Assembly (NCBI GenBank): GCA_019309815.1
Contig: JAFDFO010000001.1
Location: forward strand, 1-33,372
DNA: 33,372 bases
Direction of reading: 5' to 3'
Source: Deltaproteobacteria bacterium
GTDB lineage: Bacteria; Desulfobacterota; Desulfobacteria; Desulfobacterales; C00003060
This document shows, one piece after another, positions 1 through 8,300 of the stretch. The notes below the pieces were generated by a model. The model did no database searches. It worked only from the letters and a program-made list of their open reading frames with translations, and was not told the DNA's origin. Each line of letters begins with the position of its first letter. Position 1 is the stretch's first letter. A program made the translations under genes and the position numbers.

Positions 1-463
1 TTGCGGAGAGCCAAACGTAGAGTTTAAGATGCATTCGTCCAAGCCCGCCCTGATCCATCCGTCCCGATCTCAAATAGTGAATCCGTCTTTTGTCAAACTC
101 GCTTGCCCATATGCAGATCTGTTCTTGTTCCTCTGGAGTTATCTTTCCTCCTTTTCCCCTGTGTCGATATGGCTCTATAACCCGTCTCACCTCGGGTTTG
201 ATAAACGGCCAGAAGACATCTTCAATCTCATCCACGCCTGGCGTCACACCCAAAGAGGAGAGGCTGTCTTCCACTACTTCATCGATATAGAAGGCACGTC
301 CCCCAGGATAAATCACATACTTTGCCAGGTTCGTACCCAAACCAAAGAGCTCTCGGCTTCTAAACAGATCGCCATCTTTTTTGTATGACTCCCTGATAAA
401 ATAGTGGCGCTTACCCTTTATTGTGCGTTGTGCAAGATACAACAGCACCTCCACAAGTACCAA
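1..463 (-). CDS. Conserved hypothetical protein, 3' end outside window
   Basis: An uninterrupted minus-strand frame runs from an in-frame stop at 509-511 to the window edge, so the C-terminus is missing. The translation looks protein-like, with stretches such as LFGLGTNLAKYVIYPGG and EFDKRRIHYLRSGRMDQG. I recognise no catalytic motif and cannot name the family. No ATG or clear ribosome binding site is present at the 5' end. TTG at 461-463 is used here, GTG at 452-454 is an alternative, and the frame stays open and plausible up to 508, so the true start may be non-canonical or lost. It lies about 150 bp downstream of the CapK-like gene in the same direction and could be the last gene of that operon or an unrelated neighbour. 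Confidence 0.5.
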   Translation of the reverse strand, partial: MVLVEVLLYLAQRTIKGKRHYFIRESYKKDGDLFRSRELFGLGTNLAKYVIYPGGRAFYIDEVVEDSLSSLGVTPGVDEIEDVFWPFIKPEVRRVIEPYRHRGKGGKITPEEQEQICIWASEFDKRRIHYLRSGRMDQGGLGRMHLKLYVWLSA

Positions 464-610
464 CTCGTAAGTATCAATGACTGATTGCCAGGCAACCTTA
501 TTGGATAGTTAAAACATATGACACTGGGGGGTTGTTTTCAAGTATTCACGGGAATAGCGCGTGTCGAGTTTCGCAGAAGATGGTGGTGACAAGGGCCAAA
601 ATGGGAAGCC

Positions 611-1912
611 CTAGTCGGATGTAACATGAGAACGGAAGACTCGGAATTTGCCATTCGGCTCGCACTGTATCTCCGGAACCAATTCAATTCGGAACTCAAC
701 AGACGCACCGACCCGCTCCTTAACGAAGCTTTCTATCTTTTTTATCTCTTCTTCCGGTGCATTGTCTCTTGGCACAATCTGTGAAACTATCCGATCCTCA
801 CGTTCCTGAATTAGTCTATACTCTCGAATCCAGGAAGCTATGTCGATCAAATACGACAGTTCCCAGGGGTGTATCAGCCTTCCTCCCGGCAGCAGGAAGT
901 AATCCATTACACGCCCCTGAATGTTGCGTATGGTCGAAAATGGTTGTCCGCATTTGCAGGTATCGGTTCCTCTTGTCACAATGTCATCCAACCGATATCG
1001 AATGAAAGGCATTGCAAACGAATGAAGATTTGTTACCACCACTTCACCCTGCTCTCCTTCTTTTGTCGGGGTGCCATTCTTCAACACTTCCACAATTGTA
1101 CAGTCATCGCACGTATGCAGTTCGCCTGTTTCCTTGCATTCCCAGGCAAGCACGTTAGATTCGTAGCTACCATAAATATTGAAGACGGGTACCCTAAAAG
1201 CTTCCCTCACATGCTCGCGCATCAAGGGGGTGAGCACCTCACCTCCCACCACTACGAAGCGAGGACAAATCGGTTTCTTATCGTGTTCTTGTAGGAGGTG
1301 AGACAGGCGGTGTACAACTCCAGGGTAGCTTTTCAAAATATCAGGGTTCACGTCCTGAACTTTTCGAAGAATGTCCCTCAATGGAAAACGGCAATCAATG
1401 TTGGTCCACTTATAGAGGCCTAAGGTTTGTATGGATCGTCGAACGAGCTGGTAGTCGCGGGGGTGTGTTTCTTCAATGAACGAAATGCGTGCAATGTGGT
1501 CCGTGCTTCGCTGTCCATAGTAATGCATGGCACGCCATCGGAACGCTTGGAGTAACCTTTCCTCCGCCCAGGTTCGCCTGACAACCATGGGCTTACCCGT
1601 GGAACCTCCTGTTCTGAGGACAATAAGACGTTCCAGATTCGCCCGGCGTGACACCAATTCTCGTGCATGAAGCATTTGCAGGTCACTCTTTGAAGTGATC
1701 GGAATGGCTGAAAGATCATCGACGCTTCTGATATCTTGAGGCTTTAGACCCTCTCGATCAAAGAGCCTTCTGTAATAGGGGACGTTTTCATAGGCGTGGG
1801 TGACGACACGGCGTAACTGTCTATCTTGGAAGCTGACTATTTCCTCTCGTTCCAAATATGGATGACGTATCAATGAAAACAGACTATGAAGTCGATTTGG
1901 CAGCATATTCAT
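611..1912 (-). CDS. CapK/PaaK-type adenylate-forming enzyme (phenylacetate-CoA ligase family)
   Basis: This 433-residue protein belongs to the ANL superfamily branch that includes phenylacetate-CoA ligase and the capsule-cluster protein CapK. Such enzymes activate a carboxylate as an acyl-adenylate. The phosphate-binding loop is TGGSTGKP at residues 101-108. A GSYES segment and an RYRLDD segment match the later adenylate-binding motifs of the family, and a CKCGQPF cysteine pair follows. Length is normal for the family. It is the fourth gene of the minus-strand cluster, about 100 bp after the radical SAM gene. The substrate cannot be read from sequence. In this setting it may load an acid for amide, ester or thioester formation on a small molecule or sugar. 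No strong Shine-Dalgarno precedes the ATG. Confidence 0.85.
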   Translation of the reverse strand: MNMLPNRLHSLFSLIRHPYLEREEIVSFQDRQLRRVVTHAYENVPYYRRLFDREGLKPQDIRSVDDLSAIPITSKSDLQMLHARELVSRRANLERLIVLRTGGSTGKPMVVRRTWAEERLLQAFRWRAMHYYGQRSTDHIARISFIEETHPRDYQLVRRSIQTLGLYKWTNIDCRFPLRDILRKVQDVNPDILKSYPGVVHRLSHLLQEHDKKPICPRFVVVGGEVLTPLMREHVREAFRVPVFNIYGSYESNVLAWECKETGELHTCDDCTIVEVLKNGTPTKEGEQGEVVVTNLHSFAMPFIRYRLDDIVTRGTDTCKCGQPFSTIRNIQGRVMDYFLLPGGRLIHPWELSYLIDIASWIREYRLIQEREDRIVSQIVPRDNAPEEEIKKIESFVKERVGASVEFRIELVPEIQCEPNGKFRVFRSHVTSD

Positions 1913-2014
1913 CGAACTGGATTAAATGTCTCTTATGAATAATTCAGGGTTTTATGTTCTGACTTGTGCTCGGGTGGACGCCCCCGTGGGGTATTCCGCT
2001 TGATGGAAACAGCT

Positions 2015-3172
2015 TCAACCCTGGTTGCCGAGCTTGGACACAATGTCTTTGGCCCGCTCTCCCAGTGTCCGTCTTCCTCTATTTCTCTCCTCCTCTAGGA
2101 AAACCTTCCACCTCTTCTTGCAATCACACTTCGGCAAATTATCAAATGCCGATAACACCCTCGTGTTATTATATTCTGCTATACAATCTTCAACCGCCGC
2201 CGAACAGGCACACGCTTCTCCCTTTTTGTCATAGTTGTGCCTCCTGTCCAGAACCTTAGGCACTTCCTCCGGAATCCCCACCCTTAACCGGCCCTTGGAG
2301 AACTCGTGCGTCTCAAATATTACTCTCACCACAGACCAAAGCCAAGGAGTAGTATACAGGTCATTGGCATACATCTCCGTGAGCAGACAATCTCCCTGCA
2401 CCACGCCGGGCTCGAGCGACATCTTCAAGGAAATGTTCTTTTTCGATGATAAGCTCGAAAGATATTTGATAGTATTCACACCATCATCAATCGCTTCCCT
2501 CTCAGTCAAAATTGCCGGCTTAAACATCACATAGGAAAACAGATGCACGCCGCATGACTTCAAGACATCCACCGCTTTTTCAAAGTCGATCAATGAGAAG
2601 TTCTTGTTGATGCAGAAGTTGCGAATGGTATCATCTGCCGTTTCAAGACCAATCCCTACCCACAGCCGCCTTTGTCCGATTTTGTCTTTTATCTCCAATA
2701 TCTTTTTCTCGTCTATGTCTTCCGGTCTTGAGTCAATAAGAATATCCTCAATGCTGTTGATCCCACCAATCTTTTCAAAAAGCATTGACCTGATTTCCGG
2801 AGAAACCTGCCAATCATTCAACAGAGACCCGGCGTTGAACAAGTCGAACTCGGTGATATTCTGTCCGGCAAAGTCTTGTGTCCTCAGGATCTTCTCAATC
2901 TGCTGTTCGGTTTCTGCACAAGAGACGGCTTCCCCTTGGCTCGAAGCTGTTACCAAACCGCAATTGAAACAAGGCCCGGCATTGTTAATGGCGTAGGAGC
3001 AACCTCGACTGTTGAGTATGACAATGAGCCTCTTTTGAAGCCCCTGCTTTTGCGATTCAACCACTTGGTGCCAGATATGACTGGATGTTGAGGTCTTTTC
3101 AAAGTTCTCCCTTCTGTGCACAACGCTCTTATTAATCCTTTGTAGGTCTTTTAGTAATTTGGTTTCTAGCAT
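2015..3172 (-). CDS. Radical SAM protein of the RaSEA-like (archaeosine synthase subunit) type
   Basis: This 385-residue protein carries an unusual radical SAM cluster motif: C58, C68 and C71, spaced C-x9-C-x2-C after SRG, rather than the common C-x3-C-x2-C. Downstream segments (DSRPEDIDEKKI, VGIGLETADD, FKPAILTEREAIDDG, TPWLWSVV) resemble the family of archaeal RaSEA, which with ArcS makes archaeosine in tRNA. The C-terminus is cysteine-rich (CACS, then CDCKKRW), as I recall for RaSEA, and might hold extra metal. A tRNA role is not supported by the neighbours: it sits between a methyltransferase (43 bp upstream) and a CapK-like ligase, so a role in small-molecule tailoring is equally possible. 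Base composition looks more AT-rich than the flanking genes. Family placement is fairly firm; the reaction is unknown. Confidence 0.8.
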   Translation of the reverse strand: MLETKLLKDLQRINKSVVHRRENFEKTSTSSHIWHQVVESQKQGLQKRLIVILNSRGCSYAINNAGPCFNCGLVTASSQGEAVSCAETEQQIEKILRTQDFAGQNITEFDLFNAGSLLNDWQVSPEIRSMLFEKIGGINSIEDILIDSRPEDIDEKKILEIKDKIGQRRLWVGIGLETADDTIRNFCINKNFSLIDFEKAVDVLKSCGVHLFSYVMFKPAILTEREAIDDGVNTIKYLSSLSSKKNISLKMSLEPGVVQGDCLLTEMYANDLYTTPWLWSVVRVIFETHEFSKGRLRVGIPEEVPKVLDRRHNYDKKGEACACSAAVEDCIAEYNNTRVLSAFDNLPKCDCKKRWKVFLEEERNRGRRTLGERAKDIVSKLGNQG

Positions 3173-3215
3173 GATCTAAAATAGTCAAGTCGCCTACGAC
3201 AGAAAACGCAGCCGA

Positions 3216-4313
3216 CTACCTTTTACGGGCAATCAGGCCATGGGCAAAAAACACCTCGAAAAAACGCTCGAAAATCCAGAATATCCAAGGAATGTAGGCT
3301 TTCTCATCGAGAATCTCAAAGTTCTGCAAAATACGCCCGCGGATTGCATCCGCCGTTCGAACACCCTTCGTTCCCCCGATCCACCGTTTTCTCCCAGTGA
3401 GGGCGGTGTTCCAATTGTATGGCGAAGTCAACGAAAGAATCCCTTCCGGCCTTAGCACCCGCTCTTGTTCTGCAATTGTCCCTTCCGGGTCCGCCAATCG
3501 GTCGATAATGTTCCAGCTGTTAGTAACGCCGAAACTGTTTGGGGAAAAGGGCAGATTGGCGGCAGACGCAACCACGATTTCCACATTGTCTCGGCTGAAA
3601 TCCGGGAGAAGACGCTTCTCGCCGATGTCCCCATCGAATTTTAGCCAGTAGTCATTCATAGGGCAGGGGAAATGGCGCAGGACACGGCGTGCCACAGAAG
3701 CTGACCTGAAGGCGAATTCTACTCCATAGACCAGCTTGCAGTGCCCGGCCAATTCGTAGACACCACGTCCCACGCTGCAGCCGAGATCAAGAGCCAGCAT
3801 GGTCGGATCCAGGAACGGTTCGAGCATTCCAACTGCGACAGAGTAGAAATCAGAGCCGTAATGATCATGCACGATGGCTCGAAAGGGGTGACCTTCTGGC
3901 AAAGTCCTCCAGAAATCGTCGAAGTGAACGGCCAGATATTCGTGCGTTGTCGCCAGACTCTCGTACTTGTCTTCCTTCTCTGTTCTTGGAGCTGTGTCTG
4001 CATTCTTTGTCCGGATCAACTGATCCATGGTCTGTCCAACCGGAAAGCCTGCCTCCCTTGCGAGGCCGGTAATGGTGTCGTACCTGTCCCACAGATAGTG
4101 CCACGGGTCCGTAACGAGGATGGGAAGGCCGCACAAAACAGGGTAGGCGCCTCCGCAGTCCTGGCAGGCCAGGATCCCCTCGACAAGTTCATCTTTGTCC
4201 TGTCGCGCATGAACAGGCGTAACGGTCTCATTACCCAACACCAGGCGGCCATGACAAGCGTCACCTTCCATCCTTGCAGGGCAGCAAATATCATCCAAAA
4301 CGAACTTCTGCAT
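3216..4313 (-). CDS. SAM-dependent methyltransferase with N-terminal Trm112-like zinc-ribbon part
   Basis: The 365-residue product has two parts. Residues 1-70 look like a Trm112-type small domain (DDICCPA near residue 8, LACQDCGGAYPVLCGLPIL at 48-66), often fused to bacterial methyltransferases of glycan or natural-product clusters. A class I Rossmann-fold methyltransferase follows, with motif I LDLGCSVGRG at 175-184 and a later region ending SLTSPYNWN. The acceptor substrate is unknown. The gene is second in the cluster, 125 bp after the carbamoyltransferase and 43 bp before the radical SAM gene, consistent with co-transcription. Methylation of the same product that is carbamoylated is an inference from context. 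Confidence 0.8.
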   Translation of the reverse strand: MQKFVLDDICCPARMEGDACHGRLVLGNETVTPVHARQDKDELVEGILACQDCGGAYPVLCGLPILVTDPWHYLWDRYDTITGLAREAGFPVGQTMDQLIRTKNADTAPRTEKEDKYESLATTHEYLAVHFDDFWRTLPEGHPFRAIVHDHYGSDFYSVAVGMLEPFLDPTMLALDLGCSVGRGVYELAGHCKLVYGVEFAFRSASVARRVLRHFPCPMNDYWLKFDGDIGEKRLLPDFSRDNVEIVVASAANLPFSPNSFGVTNSWNIIDRLADPEGTIAEQERVLRPEGILSLTSPYNWNTALTGRKRWIGGTKGVRTADAIRGRILQNFEILDEKAYIPWIFWIFERFFEVFFAHGLIARKR

Positions 4314-4438
4314 GGCAGTGATGCACCTTCAAATCTGAGATTCTTACCGAGAATAGAGTGAAGCGCTCATGAATCCCTGGCTTAAAGCATCTGTGTAAGA
4401 TCGCCGCCCCCGTGTCGAAAGACAACTTCTGCCTTTCC

Positions 4439-6145
4439 TCAGTGCCTGCCATCCACCACATAGTTCCCTATTACTAGCGCATCGAGGTTTGACTTCTTAA
4501 ACGTTTCGAGGGCGTCGTGAGGCGTACAGACAATTGGCTCTTTTATGTTAAAAGACGTATTCAAGACCATGGGAACGCCGGTCCTCTCACGGAAAGCTTT
4601 TATGAGTTTGTAAAATTTCGAATTGTCCTCGTATTTTATCAATTGAACCCTTGCCGTAAGGTCGGCATGAACAACAGCCGGTATTATTGGCACTTTATCA
4701 CGCCTAACAGGACAAGCAAAGACCATGTACGCCAGGCTTTCGGAGCAACGGCCAAGGGAGAACCATTCATCCGCTGCTTCCGCTAGAACACTTGGAGCGA
4801 GTGGTCGGAAGTTCTCCCTGTGTTTGATCTTCTTGTTCAATCTCTCACGCGCCTCGCTCGTTCGTGGGTCTGCGAGTATGGATCTGTTGCCCAAACCGCG
4901 AGGTCCGAATTCCATACGACCTTGAAACCATCCTATGATTTGGTCTTTGGCAAGCAGCGCTGCTGCTCTTTCCCAAGGTTCTTCCGTATAGTCAGCTTTG
5001 AGGCCCAAACGAGCAACTTCTTCCTCAATCTCTCTGTTGGAAAAAGTTGGCCCAAGATACGGGCTTGGAGGTACAGCGCCCAGCCCGCTGGAGTTTGCGT
5101 CGAGCTTGAAGTTGATTATGAGAGCGGCGCCGGCCGCAGTCCCGGCGTCATGTGGCGCCGGGGGAATATACAGGTTTTCAAATGGGCCCCGGTCTTTTAC
5201 TAGTTGATTGGTTTTACAATTCAAGGCCAGGCCCCCGGCCATACACAGATTCTTCTGGGGAAACAGATCAAAGGCTTTTCTTGCCAATGCAAGAATCGCC
5301 TGGTCAGTGAATCTTTGAAGAGATGAGGCAATGTTGTAATGCCGATGCGCCATTGCCTCTGAGTGCATCCTCTTGGGTCCCAACAAGCTCGCCAGCTTGT
5401 CAAAGCGGGGCTGCCGAAACTGGGCCAAAGAACGGTTCACCCGAAATTCATCCGTGTCCATCCAGCATAGAGTATCAAAGGTCTTCGAGAATCCGTTTTC
5501 GTCTCCATACGCCGCCAACCCCATGACTTTACTTGCATCGCGGCTGGTAAAGCCCAAGAACTCACTTAGCTTCTCCCACAAGAACCCCAGAGAGTGTGGG
5601 TAGTGGATCTCTTCCAGCTCCGTGATTTTGGTGCCGCTTGCTTTGGCTATCATGGTGCTGGCGTTCTCAGCTATCCCGTCTGCCACAAGAACGGCCGCCT
5701 CTGGGAATCGGGAGGCAAAGAATGCGGAGGCAGCATGAGCCAAATGGTGTGTTACCCAATGGAATCGCTCCTGGAGATCTACACCCAGAAAGCGGGACAA
5801 TACCACGGGGACTTTTTGGAGACATGCCCTGAAGACCTCTTCCCCCTCGGCACTTCCCCAGCCACCATCGTGGGCCTCTGTATCCAATTGAAACTGATCG
5901 GCCCGAAGGTGGGGGTTAAAGGAGTAGCAGAATGCGTCGATTTCATCGGGGCCTACGCCGACGCTATCCAGACAGTACTTAATGGCTTTGAGGGGCAAAT
6001 CATGAGGATTGTCAATCCTTGCCTCCTTGGCGTGCTTCTTTCGTGAGAACCGTTCCTCTTCTGCTGCTGCCAATAACTCCCCATCGACTACCAATGCGGC
6101 AGAGGATTCATGGTAAACCGAGTTTATTCCCAGGACTCTATTCAT
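4439..6145 (-). CDS. Carbamoyltransferase, NodU/CmcH/TobZ family
   Basis: This 568-residue protein transfers a carbamoyl group from carbamoyl phosphate, via carbamoyl-adenylate in characterised relatives, to a hydroxyl of a sugar or antibiotic. The N-terminal Kae1-like domain opens with VLGINSVYHESSAAL and contains the HHLAH metal-binding motif at about 133-137. The C-terminal YrdC-like domain contains MEFGPRGLGNRSILADPR and PMVLNTSFN. Length and both domains are complete. It is the first gene of the minus-strand cluster, only 25 bp downstream of a good promoter (6170-6198), with a very short leader and no obvious Shine-Dalgarno. The acceptor is unknown. Families like this occur in Nod-factor, antibiotic and exopolysaccharide clusters. 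Confidence 0.92.
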   Translation of the reverse strand: MNRVLGINSVYHESSAALVVDGELLAAAEEERFSRKKHAKEARIDNPHDLPLKAIKYCLDSVGVGPDEIDAFCYSFNPHLRADQFQLDTEAHDGGWGSAEGEEVFRACLQKVPVVLSRFLGVDLQERFHWVTHHLAHAASAFFASRFPEAAVLVADGIAENASTMIAKASGTKITELEEIHYPHSLGFLWEKLSEFLGFTSRDASKVMGLAAYGDENGFSKTFDTLCWMDTDEFRVNRSLAQFRQPRFDKLASLLGPKRMHSEAMAHRHYNIASSLQRFTDQAILALARKAFDLFPQKNLCMAGGLALNCKTNQLVKDRGPFENLYIPPAPHDAGTAAGAALIINFKLDANSSGLGAVPPSPYLGPTFSNREIEEEVARLGLKADYTEEPWERAAALLAKDQIIGWFQGRMEFGPRGLGNRSILADPRTSEARERLNKKIKHRENFRPLAPSVLAEAADEWFSLGRCSESLAYMVFACPVRRDKVPIIPAVVHADLTARVQLIKYEDNSKFYKLIKAFRERTGVPMVLNTSFNIKEPIVCTPHDALETFKKSNLDALVIGNYVVDGRH

Positions 6146-6169
6146 AACAACTTGTTTTTTGGCGCAGCG

Positions 6170-6198
6170 ACTATAAGAAAACCGACGTCACCGGTCAA
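6170..6198 (-). promoter_or_regulatory. Sigma70-type promoter of the carbamoyltransferase cluster
   Basis: On the minus strand there is TTGACC (6198-6193), a 17-nt spacer and TATAGT (6175-6170). Predicted transcription start is near 6162, giving a leader of under 20 nt before the ATG at 6145. Hexamers and spacing are close to consensus; use in vivo is inference. Confidence 0.55.
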
Positions 6199-6368
6199 GG
6201 AGAAATCTTTGGAACGCGTTGTGTTACAGCGATTATCGCCCTTTACTTACCACAAGCCAAAGTAGTTATTGGGATGCAAGAATCAGGAACATGTCCGGTC
6301 AAATCAGGGTTGGCAGGAAAAACATTGGAGTCAAGTAGCGACTTTCGGCACAAGCGAATGCAAAACAG

Positions 6369-7118
6369 CTATACGGGCGGCACCCATCTTTTTCTTGAGG
6401 CATCATAGCACCAGCTATTCGGTAGGGCTGCCCTGGAATGGAACCTGGGGTTTTCTGCCCAATTGAGGAGTTCTGCATGGGCCTCATTGATCTGGACAAA
6501 TCGATTACTCGTATCACCCTTGTCTGGATGAAACAGTTTTGCCTGCTTCCTATAGGCAGACTTGATGCGCTGCATGCTGTCTTTGGACACAATCTGTTCT
6601 CTGGTCAACTCCAGAAGTCTCAGCGCGTTTTTCGCTTTATAGTTCAACTGGGGCGTCTTCTTTGAAGTCGGAACGATGGCGCTCGCAGGAATGTCCCTGC
6701 GCGATGCTTCATCCAGGAGATGCTGCGATGCCCACCACCTTGAACCCGTTTGTTCCTCGCGTTTGTACCATTCGCGCCCTGCTTGTTCAATCATACCCAG
6801 AAGATCTTCGGCCACCTTCTTGTGTCCGTCCCTCTGCCATACAAATCTTGATATTGTCTTGGCCCCCACCGGCAGAATATCCAGGATAAGAATGGTGTCC
6901 GTGTACGAAAACGCTGCGTAACGTGCACGCAGGGTCTGGACAAGTCCTGTCGCAATGTATAGGGCAAACTCCAGCCTTTTTCTGCATTTATCAGCACAAT
7001 ACCGACGCCTTCCCTTGGGAAGTTCATTTTCTCCGCAGGAAAGACAAAACTTCCTCCTGGTCGAAGACGCCACTGGTCGTAGGGTTTCTGTTTTCATGTG
7101 TGCTGTCTTCAGGCTCAC
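6369..7118 (-). CDS. J-domain protein with N-terminal zinc-ribbon-like cysteines
   Basis: The 249-residue product has an N-terminal four-cysteine element (FCLSCGENELP, then YCADKC, about residues 24-45), a central domain I do not recognise, and a C-terminal J-domain-like segment with the HPD signature in AKLFHPDKGD followed by NEAHAELLNWA. J-domains stimulate Hsp70 ATPase activity, so it may recruit DnaK to a specific client. It is not DnaJ: the G/F region and CxxCxGxG repeats are absent, and the J-domain is C-terminal. The listed start is GTG at 7118; ATG at 7097 is an equally good choice. A TATAAT hexamer on the minus strand (7159-7154) might give it its own promoter, although the -35 is weak. 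It lies 83 bp after the small gene downstream of pyrE. Confidence 0.72.
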   Translation of the reverse strand: MSLKTAHMKTETLRPVASSTRRKFCLSCGENELPKGRRRYCADKCRKRLEFALYIATGLVQTLRARYAAFSYTDTILILDILPVGAKTISRFVWQRDGHKKVAEDLLGMIEQAGREWYKREEQTGSRWWASQHLLDEASRRDIPASAIVPTSKKTPQLNYKAKNALRLLELTREQIVSKDSMQRIKSAYRKQAKLFHPDKGDTSNRFVQINEAHAELLNWAENPRFHSRAALPNSWCYDASRKRWVPPV

Positions 7119-7201
7119 GAAAATCTCGCTCTCAAAAATTCTACCGGCAAGTTATTATACGGTCATCCGTGCTGTCAAATCATATTGCTCCACGAAACCA
7201 C

Positions 7202-7459
7202 CTATGGTGACATGCCTTTCTTGGTTCTATAATATCCGCGCTCGTAGTGTTTGTTAGCATGCTTGTCGAACACAGCTTCGTTTTGATGTATATATTTGTA
7301 GCCGTGCCACCTCCCTCGGGCCAAGACCACCTCGTCTCCAAGACTGAACTTCTTGCCGCATGCCGGGCATCCCTCTGTATTAAGTCTGTTTTGCTTTTCA
7401 AGGTCTATCAGCACCTTGAACTCTCTCTTGCGTTCCACTGGGACAGCACCCCCTCTCAA
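7202..7459 (-). CDS. Small conserved hypothetical protein with a CPAC motif
   Basis: This 85-residue protein contains GCPACGKKFSLGDEVVLARG followed by a His- and Tyr-rich tail (YKYIHQNEAVFDKHANKHYERGYY). One CxxC plus histidines could bind zinc. The start is TTG at 7459, which overlaps the pyrE stop codon (TTGA arrangement), so it is probably translationally coupled to pyrE. A GTG seven codons later is an alternative. I do not recognise a named family, and no function is proposed. Confidence 0.62.
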   Translation of the reverse strand: MRGGAVPVERKREFKVLIDLEKQNRLNTEGCPACGKKFSLGDEVVLARGRWHGYKYIHQNEAVFDKHANKHYERGYYRTKKGMSP

Positions 7460-8031
7460 GTGTTGCTCACCACTTCTCTCTTTTGGTACACGGCCATAAG
7501 GTCTGCTACTGTGACGATTGCTTCGATGGAGTCCACATGCGCCTTTACGGCCTCCATGCCTCCCTCTTCGCGATCCACCAGCACAACGACCTTGACCACC
7601 TCAAGACCTTCTGCCCGGGCCCGTTCCACGGCCTTTATGGTAGAACCCCCGGTGGTGACGACATCTTCAACAATAACTACTTTCTCCCCTGGTTGCATAT
7701 CCCCCTCGAGCCACTTGACGATACCGTGATCCTTCTGCGTTTTGCGGATTGAAAATGCCCTCAGAGGCTTTTCCTTCAAATAAGAGACAAAAGCTGCAGC
7801 TAAGGCCACAGGATCCGCCCCAAAAGTCAGGCCGCCTATCCCTTGTGCATCAGCCTCCTTGACACAATCGAAAACCATGTGACCGACAAGAAACATCCCC
7901 TTCGGATGTAGTGTCGTGGGTTTACAGTTCACGTAGAAATGGCTCTGGCGACCAGAAACCAGTCGATATATGGGCTCTTTGCTGTACATAAAAGACTTCT
8001 CGCAAAGCATCTCGATAAGCTCTTGTTTCAT
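7456..8031 (-). CDS. pyrE: Orotate phosphoribosyltransferase
   Basis: PyrE joins orotate to PRPP to give orotidine 5'-phosphate in de novo pyrimidine synthesis. The 191-residue protein has the PRPP-binding signature VVIVEDVVTTGGSTIKA and the upstream FGADPVALAAAF segment typical of the short bacterial OPRTases. A strong ribosome binding site (AAGGAGGAG, on the minus strand) lies just before the ATG at 8031, which fixes the start. The next gene begins inside its stop codon, indicating an operon with the 85-residue protein and possibly the J-domain protein. No other pyrimidine gene is nearby. Confidence 0.95.
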   Translation of the reverse strand: MKQELIEMLCEKSFMYSKEPIYRLVSGRQSHFYVNCKPTTLHPKGMFLVGHMVFDCVKEADAQGIGGLTFGADPVALAAAFVSYLKEKPLRAFSIRKTQKDHGIVKWLEGDMQPGEKVVIVEDVVTTGGSTIKAVERARAEGLEVVKVVVLVDREEGGMEAVKAHVDSIEAIVTVADLMAVYQKREVVSNT

Positions 8032-8121
8032 GGTCTCCTCCTTGCTGCCATGCAGCCACGCCGATCAGGCTCAGGTCCCGGGTGGAATTGCGTATCAAGC
8101 GCATGATCTTGCCTGGTCGAA

Positions 8122-8300
8122 TTGAAGCTCCCCGCAGTCCCGCCATAGCGGGACAGGGAATGTTCTGCTCGACGGCAGTGCCTCGCAGCGACTGTGAGGA
8201 ATTCTGCCATTCTTAGATTGCTTGCATCCCTTGCTCCGCACGGGTATGCAAACTTGAATAACAGCAGTTGGTTACTCAGGCGCTCGCTATTGCAGTTCAA
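8122..8300 (+). repeat. Dispersed ~180-bp repeat, copy A
   Basis: This copy shares its ends and left half with 32381-32575. Both begin TTGAAG and contain ATGTTCTGC, then CGGCAGTG, then TCGCAGCGAC and CTGCCATT. Both end with GCTATTGC followed by a G-rich base and TTCAA. The ends TTGAA and TTCAA are inverted. The left part holds a hairpin (TCCCGCCATAGCGGGA, 8138-8153). The middle of the two copies diverges. No coding capacity is seen. Copy B interrupts another repeat, which argues that this sequence moved. Confidence 0.65.
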
